This document shows, one piece after another, positions 1-5,056 of a DNA stretch of 5,056 nucleotides. Below the pieces are notes generated by a model that saw only the letters and a program-made list of their open reading frames with translations, was not told the DNA's origin and did not search any database. This stretch comes from Lachnospiraceae bacterium (GTDB lineage: Bacteria; Bacillota; Clostridia; Lachnospirales; Lachnospiraceae): NCBI GenBank assembly GCA_017483425.1, contig JAFUWM010000135.1, forward strand, positions 1 to 5,056, given 5' to 3'. The stretch's first letter is position 1, and each line of letters opens with the position of its first letter. The position numbers and the translations under genes were made by a program.

Positions 1-1247
1 AAAAGGACGCTGAAGCTCTCATAGATTCCCTTAAAGAGTTTCACAGCGGGATGATCTTTAAGGTCGATAAGAAGGATGAGAGTAAAAAGCCGCCTCTTCT
101 ATACAACCTTGCCGAGCTTCAGGCGGCATGCAGTAAGAGATTCAAGATAAGTCCTGATCAGACGCTTGATATAGCCCAGACGCTGTATGAGGCGAAGCTT
201 ACTACTTATCCGAGGACGGATGCCAGAGTGCTGACTAAGGCCGTAGCGCAGGAGATCACCAAAAACTTAGGCGGATTATACAGATATGCTCCCGTCAAGG
301 AATTTGTTTTAAGGATCAGGGACGATAAGCTTTATGAGGGACTTATAAAGTCAATTTATGTGGATGATTCCAAGGTGACCGATCATTACGCGATAATACC
401 TACGGGGGATGTGTCGAGACTTAACTCAATGTCTGATCTGCAGAGATCGGTCTATGATATGATAGTCAGAAGATTTCTGTCCATATTCTATCCCCCTGCG
501 GTGTTTGAAAAGGTTCAGCTCACAACTGCTGTCGGCAAGGAGAAGTTCTTTACTAATGTAAAGGTTTTGAAAGAAGCCGGATTCTATGAAATAACCGGAC
601 AGAACAAGCCTAAAAAAGAAGCGGATGCAGGATCAGAGGGGGATAATGACAGGCCTCAGGATGAAGACGAAACATCGGAGAGTGCTGATCTTCTGGAGCT
701 TGTGTCAGGCTTAAGGAAGGGAGATATAGTTGATATTTCCGGCATGGAGATCAAAGAGGGAAAGACCACTCCGCCTAAAAGATATACCTCAGGCTCCATG
801 ATACTTGCGATGGAAAACGCGGGTCAGCTGATAGAGGATGAGGATCTCAGAGCACAGATAAAGGGCGCCGGTATCGGAACATCCGCTACAAGGGCGGGGA
901 TAATAGAAAAGCTCATAAAGAATAACTATCTGAAGCTCAATAAAAAAACGCAGGTGCTTACGCCCTCGGCAATGGGAGAAATGATCTTTGAGATAGTTCT
1001 TATGACTCTGCCGTATATGCTCGAGCCTAAAATGACCGCAAGCTGGGAGAAAGGATTGTCGCAGATAGAGGGCGGAGAGATAGAAGTGGAGGAATTTCGC
1101 GGAAAGCTTGAGGCGTATGTTGCGAAGTATGTTAATCTGATAAAGGCGAAGGATCTAAACGGAGCATTGTCAGATAAGCTTAAGGCGGTAAATTCGGTTT
1201 ATGCGAAGACGGCATCCGCAAAGACTAAAAAGGAAAATAAGAAATGA
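1..1247 (+). CDS. topB: DNA topoisomerase III (type IA), C-terminal part, 5' end outside window
   Basis: The frame is open from base 3 to a TGA at 1245-1247, giving 414 visible residues; the ATG at 51 is internal, because coding continues in frame upstream of it. Type IA topoisomerases cut one DNA strand through a tyrosine, pass a strand and reseal; TopB enzymes mainly unlink daughter DNA in the cytoplasm. The active-site motif LTTYPRTDAR has its catalytic Tyr at 207-209. DHYAIIPTG at 381-407 keeps the conserved His of the TopB-type DHHAIIPT motif. GAGIGTSATRAGIIEK from 864 resembles the TopB form (GIGTPATRA) rather than the TopA form. An acidic, low-complexity insert rich in Glu, Asp and Ser lies at about 606-691. 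The visible part has one Cys, so there is no C-terminal zinc ribbon; the end is a Lys-rich tail. The Toprim domain must lie upstream. About 690-700 residues in full is expected from the family. TopB over TopA is well supported. Confidence 0.93.
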   Translation, partial: KDAEALIDSLKEFHSGMIFKVDKKDESKKPPLLYNLAELQAACSKRFKISPDQTLDIAQTLYEAKLTTYPRTDARVLTKAVAQEITKNLGGLYRYAPVKEFVLRIRDDKLYEGLIKSIYVDDSKVTDHYAIIPTGDVSRLNSMSDLQRSVYDMIVRRFLSIFYPPAVFEKVQLTTAVGKEKFFTNVKVLKEAGFYEITGQNKPKKEADAGSEGDNDRPQDEDETSESADLLELVSGLRKGDIVDISGMEIKEGKTTPPKRYTSGSMILAMENAGQLIEDEDLRAQIKGAGIGTSATRAGIIEKLIKNNYLKLNKKTQVLTPSAMGEMIFEIVLMTLPYMLEPKMTASWEKGLSQIEGGEIEVEEFRGKLEAYVAKYVNLIKAKDLNGALSDKLKAVNSVYAKTASAKTKKENKK

Positions 1248-1252
1248 CATAC

Positions 1253-1258
1253 AGGAGG
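1253..1258 (+). promoter_or_regulatory. Ribosome binding site of the beta-helix protein gene
   Basis: A perfect AGGAGG lies 5 bases before the ATG at 1264. It fixes the start there, rather than at the in-frame ATG at 1201, which lies inside topB and has no such site. It falls in the 16-base gap after the topB stop. Confidence 0.9.
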
Positions 1259-1263
1259 ACAGC

Positions 1264-1935
1264 ATGGAGAGCGCGTTAATTAAAAATCTGTATACTCTTG
1301 AGGAGAGCATGGCGGGAGAGTGGCTTTCGGGATTTAAGTATCCGTGGGAGGCTTTGAAAGAGATCGGGTATATCATCAGGAAGCTGTCACTTCATCTTGA
1401 TATGGATATCTATGAGAAGCGGGGAGAGGACATATGGATTGCGAGGTCCGCGAAGGTCTGGCCGACGGTCAGCGTCACAGGCCCTTGCATCATAGGAGAG
1501 AGGACTGAGGTCAGGCAGTGCGCTTTTATCAGAGGAAACGCTCTGGTAGGGAATGACTGCGTGGTCGGTAATTCCACGGAACTGAAAAACGTGATCCTGT
1601 TTAATCATGTGCAGGTTCCGCATTATAACTATGTCGGGGATTCCATATTAGGGTTTTATTCCCATATGGGGGCAGGATCGATCACTTCAAATGTGAAGTC
1701 TGACAAGCAGCTTGTGGTCGTAAAGGATAAGGAATCGGGAGAGGAGATCGAAACGGGGCTAAAGAAGTTCGGAGCCATGCTTGGAGATCATGTAGAGGTC
1801 GGATGTAATTCTGTGTTAAATCCCGGTACCGTTGTGGGAAAGAATTCCAACATCTATCCGGTATCCTGCGTGCGCGGAGTGATCCCCGAAAACAGTATCT
1901 TCAAAAGCAAGGATGAGATCATAAAGAAAAAATAA
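1264..1935 (+). CDS. Left-handed beta-helix (hexapeptide-repeat) protein, GlmU C-terminal-like
   Basis: This 223-residue protein starts at the ATG after a perfect AGGAGG. Residues 1-50 are a helical N-terminal part. From about residue 57 to 212 it shows hexapeptide-repeat texture (IWIARSAKVWP, CIIGERTEV, ALVGNDCVVGN, MLGDHVEVGCNSVLNPGTVVGKN), the mark of a left-handed beta-helix, usually a trimer. VPHYNYVGDSILG at 118-130 resembles the GlmU acetyltransferase segment, with His120 matching its catalytic His by eye; MGAGSITSN follows at 135-143. A loop with charged residues (about 144-168) interrupts the helix before TGLKKFGAMLGDHVEVG. The N-terminal uridylyltransferase domain of full GlmU, with its glycine-rich nucleotide loop, is absent. 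Relatives are often labelled UDP-N-acetylglucosamine pyrophosphorylase or sugar nucleotidyltransferase, but the visible protein could at most be an acyltransferase or a binding scaffold. The substrate is unknown. It is probably translated from the topB transcript. Confidence 0.88.
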   Translation: MESALIKNLYTLEESMAGEWLSGFKYPWEALKEIGYIIRKLSLHLDMDIYEKRGEDIWIARSAKVWPTVSVTGPCIIGERTEVRQCAFIRGNALVGNDCVVGNSTELKNVILFNHVQVPHYNYVGDSILGFYSHMGAGSITSNVKSDKQLVVVKDKESGEEIETGLKKFGAMLGDHVEVGCNSVLNPGTVVGKNSNIYPVSCVRGVIPENSIFKSKDEIIKKK

Positions 1936-1978
1936 GTGTTTTACGGCAGTGACAACGGTTATTGTAGTCAGAGGCTAA

Positions 1979-2006
1979 TTGTGATAAGATAATCGTTGCG
2001 TATAAA
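1979..2006 (+). promoter_or_regulatory. Candidate enolase promoter
   Basis: TTGTGA at 1979-1984 and TATAAA at 2001-2006 are separated by 16 bases, a plausible sigma-A promoter (4 of 6 and 5 of 6 consensus positions). Transcription would start near 2013, giving a leader of about 40 bases. CCCGG at 2011-2015 can pair with CCGGG at 2023-2027, a short hairpin at the very 5' end of the leader. No terminator with a T-run is seen between 1936 and 1979, so read-through from the beta-helix gene is also possible. This was called by eye. Confidence 0.5.
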
Positions 2007-2040
2007 ATAACCCGGATGGATCCCGGGGATTAAAAGAAAG

Positions 2041-2046
2041 GGAAGG
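2041..2046 (+). promoter_or_regulatory. Ribosome binding site of enolase; decides the start codon
   Basis: The purine-rich GGAAGG ends 9 bases before the ATG at 2056. The alternative in-frame TTG at 2047 directly abuts this site with no spacing, so it cannot use it. The ATG gives a protein beginning MNYLEIEKVIGREIIDSRGN, the usual enolase N-terminus. Confidence 0.8.
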
Positions 2047-2055
2047 TTGAACAAT

Positions 2056-3357
2056 ATGAACTATCTTGAGATCGAGAAAGTAATCGGACGTGAGATCATC
2101 GATTCACGCGGAAATCCTACTGTTGAGGCAGAGGTTACTCTGGTTGACGGTACTGTAGGACGCGGCGCTGCACCGTCAGGAGCATCAACAGGTCAGTTTG
2201 AGGCTTGCGAGCTCCGCGATGATGACAAGTCAAAGTTCGGCGGCAAGGGCGTTTCAAAGGCTGTAGAGAATATCAACACTGTTATCGCTGATACCGTGAT
2301 CGGAATGGACGCATCTGACATTTACGCTGTAGACGCTGCAATGATCAAGGCTGACGGCACAAAGAACAAGTCAAAGCTTGGCGCGAATGCGATCCTTGCT
2401 GTTTCCATAGCTACCTGTCAGGCCTGTGCGAACGCACTCGGTATTTCACTTCGCAGCTATCTCGGCGGAGTTAACGGAAATACACTTCCTCTGCCCATGA
2501 TGAACATCTTAAACGGCGGAGCTCACGCTGACAGCTCTGTTGACACACAGGAGTTCATGGTCATGCCGGCAGGAGCATCTTCATTCAAAGAGGGCTTAAG
2601 GTGGTGTACAGAGGTATTCCATACACTTAAGAAGCTCATCAAGGATATGAAGGATGTCACGGCAGTAGGTGACGAGGGCGGTTTCGCTCCCAACAGCTTA
2701 AAGGGCGACGAGGAAGCTATCGAGCTTATCATTAAGGCAATCAAGGAAGCAGGTTATGAGCCCGGCAAGGATTTCGTGCTTGCTATGGACGCGGCTGCTT
2801 CTGAGTGGAAGTCAGATAAGGGCACTGGCTTCTATCATCAGCCCAAGTCAGGCAAGGACTTCACATCTGACGAGCTTATTGAGCACTGGAAGAGCCTTGT
2901 AGAGAAGTATCCTATCTACTCGATCGAGGATGGTCTTGACGAGGAAGACTGGGAAGGCTGGAAGAAGATGACAGCCGAGATCGGTGACAAGGTTCAGCTT
3001 GTCGGTGACGATCTCTTTGTTACAAACGTTGAGAGACTTAAGAAAGGTATCGACAATAAGTGCGCAAACGCCATACTTATCAAGGTTAACCAGATTGGTT
3101 CTATCTCAGAGACTCTTGACGCTATCAAGATGGCTCATAAGGCAGGATACGCGGCTGTTACATCACACAGGTCAGGTGAGACCGAGGATGTCACCATAGC
3201 TGATCTCGCTGTTGCTCTCAACACACGCCAGATCAAGACAGGCGCTCCTTCAAGGTCAGAGAGAGTAGCAAAGTACAACCAGCTTCTCCGCATAGAGGAG
3301 TCTCTCGGTGACGGCGCGGTATGGCCCGGATTTGACGCTTTCAACATCAAGAGGTAA
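2056..3357 (+). CDS. eno: Enolase (phosphopyruvate hydratase)
   Basis: Enolase converts 2-phosphoglycerate to phosphoenolpyruvate in glycolysis, in the cytoplasm, with Mg2+. The protein is complete at 433 residues, the normal bacterial length. All key residues are visible: the mobile loop SGAST at 41-45, His157, Glu166 (in TQEFMVMP), Glu207 (in GDEGGFAPN), metal ligands Asp245, Glu291 and Asp318, catalytic Lys343 (in ILIKVNQIG), SHRSGETED from 370 and Lys394. The enzyme should therefore be active. Residues 249-280, with WKSDKGTGFYHQP, have the form I recall from Lachnospiraceae enolases. Arginine codons are 7 CGN to 6 AGA/AGG, against 1 to 15 in the visible topB, and ATC appears favoured over ATA for Ile; this fits codon choice for high expression. 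It is flanked by its own candidate promoter and a strong terminator, so it probably forms a single-gene unit. The start at 2056 is chosen over the TTG at 2047 on ribosome-site spacing. Confidence 0.98.
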   Translation: MNYLEIEKVIGREIIDSRGNPTVEAEVTLVDGTVGRGAAPSGASTGQFEACELRDDDKSKFGGKGVSKAVENINTVIADTVIGMDASDIYAVDAAMIKADGTKNKSKLGANAILAVSIATCQACANALGISLRSYLGGVNGNTLPLPMMNILNGGAHADSSVDTQEFMVMPAGASSFKEGLRWCTEVFHTLKKLIKDMKDVTAVGDEGGFAPNSLKGDEEAIELIIKAIKEAGYEPGKDFVLAMDAAASEWKSDKGTGFYHQPKSGKDFTSDELIEHWKSLVEKYPIYSIEDGLDEEDWEGWKKMTAEIGDKVQLVGDDLFVTNVERLKKGIDNKCANAILIKVNQIGSISETLDAIKMAHKAGYAAVTSHRSGETEDVTIADLAVALNTRQIKTGAPSRSERVAKYNQLLRIEESLGDGAVWPGFDAFNIKR

Positions 3358-3391
3358 TTTAAGCTCATAATAAAGATTAAATAAAATACGG

Positions 3392-3429
3392 CAGGAGAGG
3401 CATCTTACACAGTGCTTCTCCTGTTTTTT
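3392..3429 (+). terminator. eno: Intrinsic terminator of enolase
   Basis: An 11-pair stem (CAGGAGAGGCA at 3392-3402 with TGCTTCTCCTG at 3413-3423, one G-U wobble) closes a 10-base loop and is followed directly by six T at 3424-3429. It lies 34 bases after the enolase stop codon and is a textbook Rho-independent terminator. Confidence 0.95.
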
Positions 3430-3432
3430 GCT

Positions 3433-3488
3433 CCGGCGGATGCGCCCCGGATTTTGTAAGGAAAAACCGCTAATGCGGCCAAAATCCG
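3433..3488. other. Structured spacer: two potential hairpins between eno and the sensor gene
   Basis: After the terminator, GGCG at 3435-3438 can pair with CGCC at 3443-3446 around a GATG loop. Overlapping its 3' flank, CGGATTTTG at 3448-3456 and CAAAATCCG at 3480-3488 form a perfect 9-base inverted repeat. This encloses a second small hairpin, CCGC-TAAT-GCGG at 3467-3478. Read on the minus strand, the inner hairpin is followed by a run of five T, so it could act as a weak terminator for antisense transcription. No coding frame with a ribosome site is seen here. Function is unknown; candidates are a regulatory RNA, a dispersed intergenic repeat or a minus-strand terminator. The pairing is seen directly; any role is inference. 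Confidence 0.6.
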
Positions 3489-3527
3489 ATGTTGGAAAAC
3501 CTAAGTAAAAATAACTTTGTCGTTTCC

Positions 3528-3557
3528 TATATTTGGTGATAGAATCGTGTGTATAAT
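3528..3557 (+). promoter_or_regulatory. Candidate promoter of the sensor gene
   Basis: A perfect -10 hexamer TATAAT lies at 3552-3557. No good -35 box sits at 16-18 bases; the best choice is the weak AT-rich TATATT at 3528-3533 (spacer 18). Such a promoter may need an activator or rely on the -10 element. Transcription would start near 3564, leaving a leader of only about 15 bases, so the hairpins at 3433-3488 would lie upstream of the transcript unless another promoter is used. Confidence 0.5.
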
Positions 3558-3565
3558 ATTTAGCT

Positions 3566-3569
3566 GGAG
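3566..3569 (+). promoter_or_regulatory. Ribosome binding site of the sensor gene
   Basis: GGAG lies 8 bases before the ATG at 3578. An in-frame TAA at 3554-3556 closes the frame just upstream and no other in-frame start codon intervenes, which supports this start. Confidence 0.8.
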
Positions 3570-3577
3570 ATTTATTT

Positions 3578-5056
3578 ATGAAAGATTTGATTAAGAGAAA
3601 AGGCTTTTGGAGACAGATCATATTCTATGCGATAGCGGTTATCTGCAATATCATCCCGAACCGTATCGTGGGGGCGCTGGGTCTGCCGCTTTTTGTGGAC
3701 AATATAGGGACAATGTCAGCGGGCATACTCGGGGGATATCTTCCCGGCATCCTTGTGGGATATATAACCAATATCGTAAATATGACCGCAGACCCCGAGA
3801 ACGCGTATTATGCCGTGCTAAGCGCAATGATTGCGGCGACAGCCACTTTTTTTGCGGAACGGGGCTTCTTTAAGGATATTAAAAAGGCAATAATTACCAT
3901 ACCGTTTTTTGCGTTCATTGGAGGAGCACTGGGTTCTGTGCTTACCTATTTGATGTACGGCTTCGGAATAGGCGAGGGGGTATCGGCTCCTTTTGCAAGG
4001 GATCTGCTTTCCAGAGGAACACTGACCGTATTTCAGGCGCAGATGATATCGGATGTGACTATTGATATCATAGATAAGGCAATAACCGTCCTTATTGTGT
4101 TTTTCATACTTAAATTGCTTCCCGAAAAACTCTGTGAATCTTTAAGGCTTACAGGCTGGAGACAGACTCCGCTTTCCAAGGATGAACTTAAGAAGGCTAA
4201 GAAGAATGAGACAAAATCCATACCGCTCAGAGGGAAGATAATACTCATCATCAGCACCATAATGATCTTTGTGGCCTTTGTAACGACCATAATAAGCTAT
4301 CTCCTGTACCGTAACTTTGCCATAGAGCAGTATACCAATACCGGTGTAAGCGTTGCAAAGCTTGCGGCAAGCACTATAGAGGGCGACCGGATCGACGCCT
4401 ATCTTGCAGAGGGGGATGCGGCCGAGGGATATGCGGCAGCTGAGGCAAGGCTTCAGAGGATCAGGGAGAGCTCTCCGGATATAGAATATCTATACGTATA
4501 CAAAATAGAAGAGGACGGCTGCCATGTAGTATTTGACCTTGATACGGAAGAGGTAGAGGGAACAGATCCGGGAGAGATCGTACCATTTGATGAATCCTTT
4601 TTCGAATATATTCCGGCTCTTTTAGCGGGAGAAAACATCGAGCCTCTTATAACAGAGGATACTTACGGCTGGCTTCTTACGGATTATGAGCCTGTTTACG
4701 ATCCTGCAGGAAATGTCGCCTGCTATGCCGCGGCGGATATACAGATGGAGGATGTGACTCTGAGCAGTATCAATTTCCTGACTAAAGTCGGCTCGCTCTT
4801 TGTGGGATTCTTTATCCTGATACTGGTATTCTGCGTGTGGGTTGCAGATTATAACCTTATCTATCCCATGGCTGCCATGACATTCTCTACCCGTAAATTT
4901 GCTTATGACAGCGAGGAGGCAATGGAGGACAGCGTTGAGCGTATCCAGGGGCTTCATATCCATACAGGAGATGAGATCGAGAATCTCTATGGAGCGCTAT
5001 CAAAAACCATTGCTGAGACCGTCGGATATATAGACGAGGTCAAGGAAAAGGGCGAG
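3578..5056 (+). CDS. Polytopic membrane sensor with ECF-S-like input module and Cache/PAS-like domain; 3' end outside window
   Basis: The frame runs unbroken from this ATG to the window edge, 493 codons with no stop. Residues 13-182 form a module of about five hydrophobic segments (roughly 13-35, 43-67, 76-94, 104-127, 159-182); GLPLFVDNIGTMSAGILGG followed by a Gly-rich helix resembles ECF-transporter S-components and related sensor input domains. A basic linker (about 183-219) precedes a transmembrane helix at 220-244. Residues 245-402 look extracytoplasmic and Cache/PAS-like: helix, IEYLYVYKI at 302-310, then YGWLLTDYEPVYD at 363-375 and a closing strand to 390. Another transmembrane helix (403-424) leads into a HAMP-like or coiled segment to the edge. 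The design is a signal-transducing receptor. The output domain is missing; relatives I recall carry HD-GYP-type phosphohydrolase domains, but GGDEF, PP2C/SpoIIE or kinase domains are possible. The ligand is unknown. It starts a new unit after the enolase terminator. Confidence 0.87.
   Translation, partial: MKDLIKRKGFWRQIIFYAIAVICNIIPNRIVGALGLPLFVDNIGTMSAGILGGYLPGILVGYITNIVNMTADPENAYYAVLSAMIAATATFFAERGFFKDIKKAIITIPFFAFIGGALGSVLTYLMYGFGIGEGVSAPFARDLLSRGTLTVFQAQMISDVTIDIIDKAITVLIVFFILKLLPEKLCESLRLTGWRQTPLSKDELKKAKKNETKSIPLRGKIILIISTIMIFVAFVTTIISYLLYRNFAIEQYTNTGVSVAKLAASTIEGDRIDAYLAEGDAAEGYAAAEARLQRIRESSPDIEYLYVYKIEEDGCHVVFDLDTEEVEGTDPGEIVPFDESFFEYIPALLAGENIEPLITEDTYGWLLTDYEPVYDPAGNVACYAAADIQMEDVTLSSINFLTKVGSLFVGFFILILVFCVWVADYNLIYPMAAMTFSTRKFAYDSEEAMEDSVERIQGLHIHTGDEIENLYGALSKTIAETVGYIDEVKEKGE

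Noticed and set aside
1201..1263. Longer start for the beta-helix protein, overlapping the end of topB
   Set aside because: The in-frame ATG at 1201 would add 21 basic residues with no family resemblance and lacks a good ribosome site; the ATG at 1264 has a perfect AGGAGG five bases upstream.
1950..1970. Possible terminator between the beta-helix gene and eno (TGAC...GTCA)
   Set aside because: The pairing is short and interrupted by a bulge, and no T-run follows, so it does not qualify as an intrinsic terminator.
3430..3577. A metabolite riboswitch in the leader of the sensor gene
   Set aside because: The predicted transcript start (near 3564) lies downstream of the hairpins, there is no terminator or ribosome-site sequestering stem before the gene, and no known riboswitch core motif is visible.
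3256..3621. A 121-codon minus-strand open frame across the eno end and the spacer
   Set aside because: It runs antisense through the end of enolase, the terminator, the promoter and the start of the sensor gene, and its translation shows no recognisable domain.
3607..3873. An 88-codon plus-strand open frame
   Set aside because: It is out of frame inside the sensor gene's membrane module, with no ribosome site and no protein-like pattern.
4622..4963. A 113-codon minus-strand open frame
   Set aside because: It lies entirely opposite the sensor gene, whose own frame shows clear domain and transmembrane structure; it is a shadow.

Overview
The window reads as ordinary chromosomal DNA from a low-to-mid GC Gram-positive anaerobe. 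It is most likely a member of Clostridia near Lachnospiraceae (Butyrivibrio-like). This rests on the wording of the enolase and topoisomerase proteins, the strong AGGAGG-type ribosome binding site and the AGA/AGG-rich arginine codons. It is inference from remembered family sequences, not a search result. No phage, IS, CRISPR, tRNA or rRNA signal is visible.

Layout, all genes on the + strand: (1) 1-1247 is the 3' part of a type IA DNA topoisomerase of the TopB (topoisomerase III) class; its N-terminal Toprim region lies upstream of the window. (2) 1264-1935 is a 223-residue left-handed beta-helix (hexapeptide-repeat) protein resembling the C-terminal half of GlmU, 16 bases behind the topoisomerase and probably co-transcribed with it. 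(3) 2056-3357 is a complete enolase with all catalytic residues, its own candidate promoter and a strong intrinsic terminator at 3392-3429. (4) 3430-3577 is a gene-free stretch with two hairpin structures followed by a promoter-like element. (5) 3578-5056 is a long gene that runs off the right edge (493 codons visible, no stop). It encodes a polytopic membrane sensor: an N-terminal multi-pass module resembling ECF-transporter S-components, a transmembrane helix, an extracytoplasmic Cache/PAS-like domain, another transmembrane helix, then a HAMP-like linker. The output domain is cut off.

The genes do not form an obvious single pathway. The topoisomerase and beta-helix protein look like a two-gene operon tail, enolase is a highly expressed single-gene glycolytic unit, and the sensor starts a new transcription unit. 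The most interesting content is the sensor, with its transporter-like input module and unseen output domain, and the structured spacer in front of it. I saw no evidence of a wholly new multi-gene system inside these 5 kb.
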